DNA from: Leptidea sinapis
Lineage: Eukaryota > Arthropoda > Insecta > Lepidoptera > Pieridae
Direction: 5' to 3'
NCBI RefSeq assembly: GCF_905404315.1
Contig: NC_066283.1
Span: forward strand, 9,176,001-9,240,000
DNA: 64,000 nt
Shown: piece by piece, positions 1 through 12,929 of the stretch
Layout of the letters: every line of letters starts with the position of its first letter
Numbering within the stretch: the stretch's first letter is position 1
The notes under the pieces: model-generated
The model's input: the letters and a program-made list of their open reading frames with translations, nothing else
What the model was told of the DNA's origin: nothing
The model's database searches: none
Translations under genes and position numbers: made by a program

Positions 1-3000
1 ATATCGTACCCGAGGTTCTCGAGGGTGCAGAGAATGATTTGGTGAACATTTTTCAAATCCAAGATGGCCGCCGCACAAAATTATGTTTTCAGCAATACGG
101 ATATCGTACCCGAGCTTCTCGAGGGTGCAAAGAACGATTTTGTGATCATTTTTCAAATCCAAGATGGCCGCCGCTCAAAAGTATGATAACTACATTATGG
201 GTATCGTATCCGAGGTTCTCTAGAGTGCAGAAAACAATATTGGGATCCTTTTTAAATCCGAGATTGCCACTGCTCAAAAGTATGATAACTAGATAATGGG
301 TATCGTATCCTCGGTTCTCGAGGGTGCAGAGAAAGATTCTGTGATCAGTTTTCAAATCCAAGATGGCCGCCGCACAAAATTATGTTTTCAGCAATATGGA
401 TATCGTACCCGAGCTTCTCGAGGGTGCAAAGAACGATTTTGTGATCATTTTTCAAATCCAAGATGGCCGCCGCTCAAAAGTATGATAACTACATTATGGG
501 TATCGTATCCGAGGTTCTCTAGAGTGCAGAAAACAATTTTGGGATCCTTTATAAATCTGAGATTGCCGCTGCTCAAAAGTATGATAACTAGATAATGGGT
601 TTCGTATCCTCGGTTCTCGAGGGTGCAGAGAACGATTTTGTAATCATTTTTCAAATCCAAGATGGAAGCCGCACAAAATTATGATTTCAGCAATATGGAT
701 ATCGTGTCCGAGATTCTCAAGGGTGCCGAGAACAATTCTGTGATCATTTTTGAAATCCAAGAGGGCTGCCGCAAACAATAATGTTTTCAGCAATATGGAT
801 ATCGTGTCTGAGGTTCTCGAGGGTGCAGAAAATAATGTTGGGATCATTTTTAAGTCCGAAATGGCCGCTGCTCAAAAATATGATAACTAGATTATGGGTA
901 TCGTATCCTATGTTCTCGAGGGTGCAGAGAAAGATTTGGTGATCATTTTTCAAATCCAAGATGGCCGCCGCACAAAATTATGATTTCAGCAATATGGATA
1001 TCGTGTCCGAGGTTCTCGAGGGTGCAGAAAACGATTTTGTAATCATTTTTCTAATCCAAGTTGGCCGCAGCACAAAATTATGATTTCAGCAACATGGATA
1101 TCGTACCCGAGGTTCTCGAGTGTGCAGAGAACAATTCTGTGATCATTTTTGTAATCCAAGAGAGCTACCGCAAACAATTATATTTTCAGCAATATGGATA
1201 TCGTGCCCGAGGTTCTCGAGGGAGCAGAAAACAATTTTGGGATCATTTTTAAATCCGAGATGGCCGCCGCTCAAAAGAATGATAACTAGATTATGGGTAT
1301 CGTTTCCTATGTTCTCGAGGGTGCTGAGAACAATTTTGTGATCATTTTTAAATACAAGACGGCCGCCGCACAAAATTATGATTTCAGCAATATGGATATC
1401 GTACCCGAGGTTCTCGAGGGTGCAGAGAAAGATTTTGTGGTCAGTTTTCAAATCCAAGATGGCCGCCGCTCAAAAGTATGATAACTACATTATGGGTATC
1501 GTATCCCAGGTTCTCGAGGAAGCTGAGAACAATTATGTGATCATATTTCAAATCCAAGATGGCCGCCGCTCAAAAGTATGATAACTAGATTATGGGTATC
1601 GTATCCTAGGTTCTCGAGGGTGCAGAGAAAGATTTTGTGATCAGTTTTCAAATACAAGATGGCCGCCGCTCAAAAGTATGATAACTACATTATCGGTCTC
1701 GTATCCGAGGTTCTCGAGGGTGCTGAGATCGATTTTGTGATCAATTTTCTAATCCAAGATGGCCGCCGCACGAAATAATGTTTTCACTAATGTGGATATC
1801 GTGTCCGAGGTTCTCGAGGGTGCAGAAAACTATTTTGGGATCAGTTTTAAATCCGAGATGGCCACCGCTCCAAAGTATTATAACTAGATAATGGGTATCG
1901 TATCCTAGGTTCTCGAGGGTGCAGAGAAAGATTATGTGATCAGTTTTCAAATCCAAGATGGCCGCCGCTCAAAAGTATGATATCTTCATTATGGATATCG
2001 TATCAGAGGTTCTCGAGGGTGCTGAGAACGATTTTGTGATTATTTTTCAAATCCAAGATGGCCGCCGCATTAAATTATGATTTCAGATATATGGATATCG
2101 TACCCGAGGTTATCGAGGGTGCAGAGAACGATTTGGTGATCATTTTTCAAATCCAAGATGGCCGCCGCACAAAATTATCATTTCAGCAATTTGGATATCG
2201 TACCCGAGATTCTCGAGGGTGCAGAGGACGATTTTGTGGACAGTTTTCAAATCCGAGATGGCCGCCGCTCAAAAGTATGATAACTAGATTATGGATATCG
2301 TATCCCAGGTTCTCGAGGGTGCAAAGAAAGATTATGTGATCAGTTTTCAAATCCAAGATGGCCGCCGCTCAATAGTATGATAACTACATAATGGATATCG
2401 TATCAGAGGTTCTCGAGGGTGCTGAGAACGATTTTGTGATCATTTTTCAAATCCAAGATGGCCGCCGCACAAAATTATGATTTCAGCAATATGGATATCG
2501 TACCTGAGGTTCTCGAGGGTGCAGAGAACAATTTTGTGATCATTTTTCAAATCCAAGATGGCCGCCGCTCAAAAGTATGATAACTACATTATGGGTATCG
2601 TACCCGAGGTTCTCGAGGGTGCTGAGAAAGATTCTGTGATCAGTTTTCAAATCCAAGATGGCCGCCGCACAAAATTATGATTTCAGCAATATGGATATCG
2701 TACCCGAGGTTCTCGAGGGTGCAGAGAACGATTTGGTGAACATTTTTCAAATCCAAGATGGCCGCCGCACAAAATTATGTTTCCAGCAATATGGATATCG
2801 TACCCGAGCTTCTCGAGGGTGCAAAGAACGATTTTGTGATCATTTTTCAAATCCAAGATGGCCGCCGCTCAAAAGTATGATAACTACATTATGGGTATCG
2901 TATCCGAGGTTCTCTAGAGTGCAGAAAACAATTTTGGGATCCTTTTTAAATCCGAGATTGCCGCTGCTCAAAAGTATGATAACTAGATAATGGGTATCGT

Positions 3001-3492
3001 ATCCTCGGTTCTCGAGGGTGCAGAGAAAGATTCTGTGATCAGTTTTCAAATCCAAGATGGCCGCCGCACAAAATTATGTTTTCAGCAATATGGATATCGT
3101 ACCCGAGGTTTTCGAGGGTGCAGAGAAAGATTTTGTGGCCAATTTTCAAATCCAAGATGGCCGCCTCTCAAAAGTAAGATAAATACATTATGGGTATCGT
3201 ATCCCAGGTTCTCGAGGGTGCTGAGAACGATTTTGTGATCATTTTTCTAATCCACGATGGCCGCCGCACAAAATTATGATTTCAGCAATATGGATATCGT
3301 GTCCGAGTTTCTCGAGGGTGAAGAAAACAATTTTGGGATCATTTTTAAATCCGAGATGGCCGCCGCACAAAATTATGATAAATACATTATGGGTATCGTA
3401 TCCCAGGTTCTCGAGGGTGCTGAGAAAGATTCTGTGATCAGTTTTCAAATCCAAGATGGCCGCCGCACAAAATTATGACTTCAGCAATATGG
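1..3492 (+). repeat. 3.49-kb higher-order unit, copy 1
   Basis: Bases 1-1,004 match 3,493-4,496 at offset 3,492, and 1,354-2,357 match 4,497-5,500 at offset 3,143. Shared private variants support common descent: GAGAATGATTTGGTGAAC at the start and CAATATTGGGATCC near 236 and 3,728. The two copies are directly adjacent, so this is a tandem higher-order duplication. Copy 1 is the more complete one. True unit borders may lie left of the window. Confidence 0.88.
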
Positions 3493-5900
3493 ATATCGTA
3501 CCCGAGGTTCTCGAGGGTGCAGAGAATGATTTGGTGAACATTTTTCAAATCCAAGATGGCCGCCGCACAAAATTATGTTTTCAGCAATATGGATATCGTA
3601 CCCGAGCTTCTCGAGGGTGCAAAGAACGATTTTGTGATCATTTTTCAAATCCAAGATGGCCGCCGCTCAAAAGTATGATAACTACATTATGGGTATCGTA
3701 TCCGAGGTTCTCTAGAGTGCAGAAAACAATATTGGGATCCTTTTTAAATCCGAGATTGCCACTGCTCAAAAGTATGATAACTAGATAATGGGTATCGTAT
3801 CCTCGGTTCTCGAGGGTGCAGAGAAAGATTCTGTGATCAGTTTTCAAATCCAAGATGGCCGCCGCACAAAATTATGTTTTCAGCAATATGGATATCGTAC
3901 CCGAGCTTCTCGAGGGTGCAAAGAACGATTTTGTGATCATTTTTCAAATCCAAGATGGCCGCCGCTCAAAAGTATGATAACTACATTATGGGTATCGTAT
4001 CCGAGGTTCTCTAGAGTGCAGAAAACAATTTTGGGATCCTTTATAAATCTGAGATTGCCGCTGCTCAAAAGTATGATAACTAGATAATGGGTTTCGTATC
4101 CTCGGTTCTCGAGGGTGCAGAGAACGATTTTGTAATCATTTTTCAAATCCAAGATGGAAGCCGCACAAAATTATGATTTCAGCAATATGGATATCGTGTC
4201 CGAGATTCTCAAGGGTGCCGAGAACAATTCTGTGATCATTTTTGAAATCCAAGAGGGCTGCCGCAAACAATAATGTTTTCAGCAATATGGATATCGTGTC
4301 TGAGGTTCTCGAGGGTGCAGAAAATAATGTTGGGATCATTTTTAAGTCCGAAATGGCCGCTGCTCAAAAATATGATAACTAGATTATGGGTATCGTATCC
4401 TATGTTCTCGAGGGTGCAGAGAAAGATTTGGTGATCATTTTTCAAATCCAAGATGGCCGCCGCACAAAATTATGATTTCAGCAATATGGATATCGTACAA
4501 GACGGCCGCCGCACAAAATTATGATTTCAGCAATATGGATATCGTACCCGAGGTTCTCGAGGGTGCAGAGAAAGATTTTGTGGTCAGTTTTCAAATCCAA
4601 GATGGCCGCCGCTCAAAAGTATGATAACTACATTATGGGTATCGTATCCCAGGTTCTCGAGGAAGCTGAGAACAATTATGTGATCATATTTCAAATCCAA
4701 GATGGCCGCCGCACAAAATTATGATAACTAGATTATGGGTATCGTATCCTAGGTTCTCGAGGGTGCAGAGAAAGATTTTGTGATCAGTTTTCAAATACAA
4801 GATGGCCGCCGCTCAAAAGTATGATAACTACATTATCGGTCTCGTATCCGAGGTTCTCGAGGGTGCTGAGATCGATTTTGTGATCAATTTTCTAATCCAA
4901 GATGGCCGCCGCACGAAATAATGTTTTCACTAATGTGGATATCGTGTCCGAGGTTCTCGAGGGTGCAGAAAACTATTTTGGGATCAGTTTTAAATCCGAG
5001 ATGGCCACCGCTCCAAAGTATTATAACTAGATAATGGGTATCGTATCCTAGGTTCTCGAGGGTGCAGAGAAAGATTATGTGATCAGTTTTCAAATCCAAG
5101 ATGGCCGCCGCTCAAAAGTATGATATCTTCATTATGGATATCGTATCAGAGGTTCTCGAGGGTGCTGAGAACGATTTTGTGATTATTTTTCAAATCCAAG
5201 ATGGCCGCCGCATTAAATTATGATTTCAGATATATGGATATCGTACCCGAGGTTATCGAGGGTGCAGAGAACGATTTGGTGATCATTTTTCAAATCCAAG
5301 ATGGCCGCCGCACAAAATTATCATTTCAGCAATTTGGATATCGTACCCGAGATTCTCGAGGGTGCAGAGGACGATTTTGTGGACAGTTTTCAAATCCGAG
5401 ATGGCCGCCGCTCAAAAGTATGATAACTAGATTATGGATATCGTATCCCAGGTTCTCGAGGGTGCAAAGAAAGATTATGTGATCAGTTTTCAAATCCAAG
5501 ATGGCCGCCGCACAAAATTATGATTTCAGCAATATGGATATCGTACCCGAGGTTCTCGAGGGTGCAGAGAACGATTTGGTGAACATTTTTCAAATCCAAG
5601 ATGGCCGCCGCACAAAATTATGTTTCCAGCAATATGGATATCGTACCCGAGCTTCTCGAGGGTGCAAAGAACGATTTTGTGATCATTTTTCAAATCCAAG
5701 ATGGCCGCCGCTCAAAAGTATGATAACTACATTATGGGTATCGTATCCGAGGTTCTCTAGAGTGCAGAAAACAATTTTGGGATCCTTTTTAAATCCGAGA
5801 TTGCCGCTGCTCAAAAGTATTATAACTAGATAATGGGTATCGTATCCTCGGTTCTCGAGGGTGCAGAGAAAGATTCTGTGATCAGTTTTCAAATCCAAGA
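3493..5900 (+). repeat. 3.49-kb higher-order unit, copy 2 with two deletions
   Basis: This copy follows copy 1 in order but lacks 349 bp (3.5 monomers, junction at 4,496/4,497, out of monomer phase) and a further 300 bp (three monomers, in phase, around 5,500). After the second junction it follows 2,658-3,055 at offset 2,843. Around 5,885-6,480 it then resembles 3,840-4,440 at offset 2,045. The pattern fits unequal exchange plus one non-homologous deletion. Confidence 0.85.
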
Positions 5901-7693
5901 TGGCCGCCGCACAAAATTATGTTTTCAGCAATATGGATATCGTACCCGAGCTTCTCGAGGGTGCAAAGAACGATTTTGAGATCATTTTTCAAATCCAAGA
6001 TGGCCGCCACTCAAAAGTATGATAACTTCATTATGGGTATCGTATCCGAGGTTCTCTAGAGTGCAGAAAACAATTTTGGGATCCTTTATAAATCTGAGAT
6101 TGCCGCTGCTCAAAAGTATAATAACTAGATAATGGGTATCGTATCCTCGGTTCTCGAGGGTGCAGAGAACGATTTTGTAATCATTTTTCAAATCCAAGAT
6201 GGAAGCCGCACAAAATTATGATTTCAGCAATATGGATATCGTGTCCGAGATTCTCAAGGTTGCCGAGAACAATTCTGTGATCATTTTTGAAATCCAAGAG
6301 GGCTGCCGCAAACAATAATGTTTTCAGCAATATGGATATCGTGTCTGAGGTTCTCGAGGGTGCAGAAAATAATTTTGGGATCATTTTAAGTCCGAAATGG
6401 CCGCTGCTCAAAAATATGATAACTAGATTATGGGTATCGTATCCTATGTTCTCGAGGATGCAGAGAAAGATTTGGTGATCATTTTTCAAATCCAAGATGG
6501 CCGCCTCACAAAATTATGATTTCAGCGATATGGATATCGTACCCGAGGTTCTCAATGTGCAGAGAAAGATTTTGTGGCCAATTTTCAAATCCAAGATGGC
6601 CGCCTCTCAAAAGTAGGATAAATACATTATGGGTATCGTATCCCAGGTTCTCGAGGGTGCTGAGAACGATTTTGTGATCATTTTTCTAATCCACGATGGC
6701 CGCCGCACAAAATTATGATTTCAGCAATATGGATATCGTGTCGGAGATTCTCAAGGGTGCCAAGAACAATTCTGTGATCATTTTTGAAATCCAAGAGGGC
6801 TGCCGCAAACAATAATGTTTTCAGCAATATGGATATCGTGTCTGAGGTTCTCGAGGGTGCAGAAAATAATTTTGGGATCATTTTAAGTCCGAAATGGCCG
6901 CTGCTCAAAAATATGATAACTAGATTATGGGTATCGTATCCTATGTTCTCGAGGGTGCAGAGAAAGATTTGGTGATCATTTTTCAAATCCAAGATGGCCG
7001 CCGCACACAATTATGGTTTCAGCGATATGGATATCGTACCCAAGGTTCTCAATGTGCAGAGAAAGATTTTGTGGCCAATTTTCAAATCCAAGATGGCCGC
7101 CTCTCAAAAGTAAGATAAATACATTATGGGTATCGTATCCCAGGTTCTCGAGGGTGCTGAGAACGATTTTGTGATCATTTTTCTAATCCAAGATGGCCGC
7201 CGCACAAAATTATGGTTTCAGCAATATGGATATCGTACCCGAGGTTCTCGAGGGTGCAGAGAACGATTTGGTGAACATTTTTCAAATCCAAGATGGCCGC
7301 CGCACAAAATTATGATTTCTGCGATATGGATATCGTACCCGAGGTTCTCGAGGGTGCAGAGAAAGATTTTGTGGTCAATTTTCAAATCCAAGATGGCCGC
7401 CGCTCAAAAGTATGATAACTACATTATGGGTATCGTATACCAGGTTCTTGAGGGTGCTGAGAACAATTTTGTGATCATTTTTAAATCCGAGATGGCCACC
7501 ACTCAAAAGTATGATAACTATATAATGGGTATCGTATCCGAGGTTCCTGAGGGTGCAGAGAACGATTCTGTGATCAGTTTTCAAATCCAAGATGGCCGCC
7601 GCTCAAAAGTATGATAACTACATTATGGGTATCGTATCCCAGGTTCTCGAGGAAGCTAAGAACAATTTTGTGATCATTTTTAAAAACAAGATG
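5901..7693 (+). repeat. Satellite with 497-bp five-monomer tandem duplication
   Basis: The sequence around 6,287-6,600 recurs around 6,784-7,100 at offset 497. Both copies carry the one-base-shorter run GGGATCATTTTAAGTCCG, which other members lack, so they share a recent origin. The rest is ordinary A/B monomers. The longest open frame in the window, 7,126-7,614, lies here and crosses five monomers. It shows no recognisable domain and its residues are just the satellite read in rotating frames. Confidence 0.85.
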
Positions 7694-8490
7694 GCCGCCG
7701 CACAAAATTATGATTTCAGCAATATGGATATCGTACCCGAGGTTTTCGAGGGTGCAGAGAAAGATTTTGTGGCCAATTTTCAAATCCAAGATGGCCGCCT
7801 CTCAAAAGTAAGATAAATACATTATGGGTATCGTATCCCAGGTTCTCGAGGGTGCTGAGAACGATTTTGTGATCATTTTTCTAATCCACGATGGCCGCCG
7901 CACAAAATTATGATTTCAGCAATATGGATATCGTGTCCGAGTTTCTCGAGGGTGAAGAAAACAATTTTGGGATCATTTTTAAATCCGAGATGGCCGCCGC
8001 ACAAAATTATGATAAATACATTATGGGTATCGTATCCCAGGTTCTCGAGGGTGCTGAGAAAGATTCTGTGATCAGTTTTCAAATCCAAGATGGCCGCCGC
8101 ACAAAATTATGACTTCAGCAATATGGATATCGTACCCGAGGTTCTCGAGGGTGCAGAGAACGATTTGGTGAACATTTTTCAAATCCAAGATGGCCGCCGC
8201 ACAAAATTATGTTTTCAGCAATATGGATATCGTACCCGAGCTTCTCGAGGGTGCAAAGAACGATTTTGTGATCATTTTTCAAATCCAAGATGGCCGCCGC
8301 TCAAAAGTATGATAACTACATTATGGGTATCGTATCCGAGGTTCTCTAGAGTGCAGAAAACAATTTTGGGATCCTTTTTAAATCCGAGATTGCCACTGCT
8401 CAAAAGTATGATAACTAGATAATGGGTATCGTATCCTCGGTTCTCGAGGGTGCAGAGAAAGATTCTGTGATCAGTTTTCAAATCCAAGAT
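7694..8490 (+). repeat. Duplicate of 3,060-3,856 (offset 4,634)
   Basis: This segment tracks 3,060-3,856 monomer by monomer. It includes the rarer GAGGTTTTCGAGGG variant (near 3,107 and 7,741), TTTCTAATCCACGATGG, and GAGTTTCTCGAGGGTGAAG. It is then followed by material of the five-monomer type. Confidence 0.82.
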
Positions 8491-9994
8491 GGCCGCCGCA
8501 CAAAATTATGTTTTCAGCAATATGGATATCGTACCCGAGCTTCTCAAGGGTGCCGAGAACAATTCTGTGATCATTTTTGAAATCCAAGAGGGCTGCCGCA
8601 AACAATAATGTTTTCAGCAATATGGATAATGTGTCTGAGGTTCTCGAGGGTGCAGAAAATAATGTTGGGATCATTTTTAAGTCCGAAATGGCCGCTGCTC
8701 AAAAATATGATAACTAGATTATGGGTATCGTATCCTATGTTCTCGAGGGTGCAGAGAAAGATTTGGTGATCATTTTTCAAATCCAAGATGGCCGCCGCAC
8801 AAAATTATGATTTCAGCGATATGGATATCGTACCCGAGGTTCTCAATGTGCAGAGAAAGATTTTGTGGCCAATTTTCAAATCCAAGATGGCCGCCTCTCA
8901 AAAGTAAGATAAATACATTATGGGTATCGTATCCCAGGTTCTCGAGGGTGGTGAGAACGATTTTGTGATCATTTTTCTAATCCACGATGGCCGCCGCACA
9001 AAATTATGATTTCAGCAATATGGATATCGTGTCCGAGATTCTCAAGGGTGCCGAGAACAATTCTGTGATCATTTTTGAAATCCAAGAGGGCTGCCGCAAA
9101 CAATAATGTTTTCAGCAATATGGATATCGTGTCTGAGGTTCTCGAGGGTGCAGAAAATAATTTTGGGATCATTTTTAAGTCCGAAATGGCCGCTGCTCAA
9201 AAATATGATAACTAGATTATGGGTATCGTATCCCATGTTCTCGAGGGTGCAGAGAAAGATTTTGTGGCCAATTTTCAAATCCAAGATGGCCGCCTCTCAA
9301 AAGTAAGATAAATACATTATGGGTATCGTATCCCAGGTTCTCGAGGGTGCTGAGAACGATTTTGTGATCATTTTTCTAATCCACGATGGCCGCCGCACAA
9401 AATTATGATTTCAGCAATATGGATATCGTGTCCGAGATTCTCAAGGGTGCCGAGAACAATTCTGTGATCATTTTTGAAATCCAAGAGGGCTGCCGCAAGC
9501 AATAATGTTTTCAGCAATATGGATATCGTGTCTGAGGTTCTCGAGGGTGCAGAAAATAATTTTGGGATCATTTTTAAGTCCGAAATGGCCGCTGCTCAAA
9601 AATATGATAACTAGATTATGGGTATCGTATCCTATGTTCTCGAGGGTGCAGAGAAAGATTTGGTGATCATTTTTCAAATCCAAGATGGCCGCCGCACAAA
9701 ATTATGATTTCAGCGATATGGATATCGTACCCGAGGTTCTCAATGTGCAGAGAAAGATTTTGTGGCCAATTTTCAAATCCAAGATGGCCGCCTCTCAAAA
9801 GTAAGATAAATACATTATGGGTATCGTATCCCAGGTTCTCGAGGGTGCTGAGAACGATTTTGTGATCATTTTTCTAATCCAAGATGGCCGCCGCACAAAA
9901 TTATGATTTCAGCAATATGGATATCGTACCCGAGGTTCTCGAGGGTGCAGAGAACGATTTGGTGAACATTTTTCAAATCCAAGATGGCCGCCGC
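8201..9994 (+). repeat. 1.79-kb duplicated block, copy 1 (partner 15,279-17,072)
   Basis: This block matches 15,279-17,072 at offset 7,078. Rare shared changes are TGGATAATGTGTCTGAGG (near 8,625 and 15,703), GAGGGTGGTGAGAACG (near 8,945 and 16,023), the shortened 399-bp unit, and GCCGCAAGCAATAATG (near 9,492 and 16,570). Sharing this many private variants indicates a recent copy event of the whole block rather than parallel change. Confidence 0.88.
8471..9870 (+). repeat. Five-monomer (498-bp) higher-order units, one shortened to 399 bp
   Basis: Successive units begin near 8,471, 8,969 and 9,368. The full unit has five monomer types, recognisable in order by: AAGAGGGCTGCCGCAAAC; GTGTCTGAGGTTCTCGAGG; ATCCTATGTTCTCGAGG; CAGCGATATGG with GGTTCTCAATGTGCAGAG; and GTAAGATAAATACATTATGG with AATCCACGATGG. 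In the middle unit the third and fourth types are fused (CCCATGTTCTCGAGG near 9,232 running straight into GATTTTGTGGCC), giving 399 bp. Confidence 0.86.
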
Positions 9995-12929
9995 ACAAAA
10001 TTATGTTTCCAGCAATATAGATATCGTACCCGAGCTTCTCGAGGGTGCAAAGAACGATTTTGTGATCATTTTTCAAATCCAAGATGGCCGCCGCTCAAAA
10101 GTATGATAACTACATTATGGGTATCGTATCCGAGGTTCTCTAGAGTGCAGAAAACAATTTTGGGATCCTTTTTAAATCCGAGATTGCCGCTGCTCAAAAG
10201 TATGATAACTAGATAATGGGTATCGTATCCTCGGTTCTCGAGGGTGCAGAGAAAGATTCTGTGATCAGTTTTCAAATCCAAGATGGCCGCCGCACAAAAT
10301 TATGTTTTCAGCAATATGGATATCGTACCCGAGCTTCTCGAGGGTGCAAAGAACGATTTTGTGATCATTTTTCAAATCCAAGATGGCCGCCGCTCAAAAG
10401 TATGATAACTACATTATGGGTATCGTATCCGAGGTTCTCTAGAGTGCAGAAAACAATTTTGGGATCCTTTATAAATCTGAGATTGCCGCTGCTCAAAAGT
10501 ATGATAACTAGATAATGGGTATCGTATCCTCGGTTCTCGAGGGTGCATAGAACGATTTTGTAATCATTTTTCAAATCCAAGATGGAAGCCGCACAAAATT
10601 ATGATTTCAGCAATATGGATATCGTGTCCGAGATTCTCAAGGGTGCCGAGAACAATTCTGTGATCATTTTTGAAATCCAAGAGGGCTGCCGTAAACAATA
10701 ATGTTTTCAGCAATATGGATATCGTGTCTGAGGTTCTCGAGGGTGCAGAAAATAATTTTGGGATCATTTTTAAGTCCGAAATGGCCGCTGCTTAAAAATA
10801 TGATAACTAGATTATGGGTATCGTATCCTATGTTCTCGAGGGTGCAGAGAAAGATTTGGTGATCATTTTTCAAATCCAAGATGGCCGCCGCACAAAATTA
10901 TGATTTCAGCGATATGGATATCGTACCCGAGGTTCTCAATGTGCAGAGAAAGATTTTGTGGCCAATTTTCAAATCCAAGATGGCCGCCTCTCAAAAGTAA
11001 GATAAATACATTATGGGTATCGTATCCCAGGTTCTCGAGGGTGCTGAGAACGATTTTGTGATCATTTTTCTAATCCACGATGGCCGCCGCACAAAATTAT
11101 GATTTCAGCAATATGGATATCGTGTCCGAGATTCTCAAGGGTGCCGAGAACAATTCTGTGATCATTTTTGAAATCCAAGAGGGCTGCCGCAAGCAATAAT
11201 GTTTTCAGCAATATGGATATCGTGTCTGAGGTTCTCGAGGGTGCAGAAAATAATTTTGGGATCATTTTTAAGTCCGAAATGGCCGCTGCTCAAAAATATG
11301 ATAACTAGATTATGGGTATCGTATCCTATGTTCTCGAGGGTGCAGAGATCGATTTGGTGATCATTTTTCAAATCCAAGATGGCCGCCGCACAAAATTATG
11401 ATTTCAGCGATATGGATATCGTACCCGAGGTTCTCAATGTGCAGAGAAAGATTTTGTGGCCAATTTTCAAATCCAAGATGGCCGCCTCTCAAAAGTAAGA
11501 TAAATACATTATGGGTATCGTATCCCAGGTTCTCGAGGGTGCTGAGAACGATTTTGTGATCATTTTTCTAATCCAAGATGGCCGCCGCACAAAATTATGG
11601 TTTCAGCAATATGGATATAGTACCCGAGGTTCTCGAGGGTGCAGAGAACGATTTGGTGAACATTTTTCATATCCAAGATGGCCGCCGCACAAAATTATGA
11701 TAAATACATTATGGGTATCGTATCCCAGGTTCTCGAGGGTGCTGAGAAAGATTCTGTGATCAGTTTTCAAATCCAAGATGGCCGCCGCACAAAATTATGA
11801 TTTCAGCAATATGGATATCGTACCCGAGGTTCTCGAGGGTGCAGAGAAAGATTTGGTGATCATTTTTCAAATCCAAGATGGCCGCCGCACAAAATTATGA
11901 TTTCAGCGATATGGATATCGTACCCGAGGTTCTCAATGTGCAGAGAAAGATTTTGTGGCCAATTTTCAAATCCAAGATGGCCGCCTCTCAAAAGTAAGAT
12001 AAATACATTATGGGTATCGTATCCCAGGTTCTCGAGGGTGCTGAGAACGATTTTGTGATCATTTTTCTAATCCACGATGGCCGCCGCACAAAATTATGAT
12101 TTCAGCAATATGGATATCGTGTCCGAGATTCTCAAGGGTGCCGAGAAAGATTTTGTGGTCAATTTTCAAATCCAAGATGGCCGCCGCTCAAAAGTATGAT
12201 AACTACATTATGGGTATCGTATCCCAGGTTCTTGAGGGTGCTGAGAACAATTTTGTGATCATTTTTAAATACAAGATGGCCGCCGCACAAAATTATGATT
12301 TCAGCAATATGGATATCGTACCCGAGGTTCTCGAGGGTGCAGAGAAAGATTTTGTGGTCAGTTTTCAAATCCAAGATGGCCGCCGCTCAAAAGTATGATA
12401 ACTACATTATGGGTATCGTATCCCAGGTTCTCGAGGAAGCTGAGAACAATTTTGTGATCATTTTTAAATACAAGATGGCCGCCGCACAAAATTATGATTT
12501 CAGCAATATGGATATCGTACCCGAGGTTTTCGAGGGTGCAGAGAAAGATTTTGTGGCCAATTTTCAAATCCAAGATGGCCGCCTCTCAAAAGTAAGATAA
12601 ATACATTATGGGTATCGTATCCCAGGTTCTCGAGGGTGCTGAGAACGATTTTGTGATCATTTTTCTTATCCACGATGGCCGCCGCACAAAATTATGATTT
12701 TAGCAATATGGATATCGTGTCCGAGATTCTCAAGGGTGCCGAGAACAATTCTGTGATCATTTTTGAAATCCAAGAGGGCTGCCGCAAACAATAATGTTTT
12801 CAGCAATATGGATATCGTGTCTGAGGTTCTCGAGGGCGCAGAAAATAATTTTGGGATCATTTTTAAGTCCGAAATGGCCGCTGCTCAAAAATATGATAAC
12901 TAGATTATGGGTATCGTATCCCAGGTTCT
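9995..12929 (+). repeat. Satellite with two full 498-bp units and A/B dimers
   Basis: Two complete five-monomer units start near 10,564 and 11,062; their GAGGGCTGCC marks sit at 10,681 and 11,179, exactly 498 bp apart. From 12,096 to 12,600 the array returns to 200-bp A/B dimers carrying the variant TTTTTAAATACAAGATGG, which recurs at 20,270-20,870 and 26,600-27,240. Nothing other than satellite is present. Confidence 0.85.

Noticed and set aside
7126..7614. 162-codon plus-strand open frame as a gene
   Set aside because: It reads five successive satellite monomers in rotating frames. Equivalent stretches elsewhere are interrupted, and no domain or codon constraint is visible.
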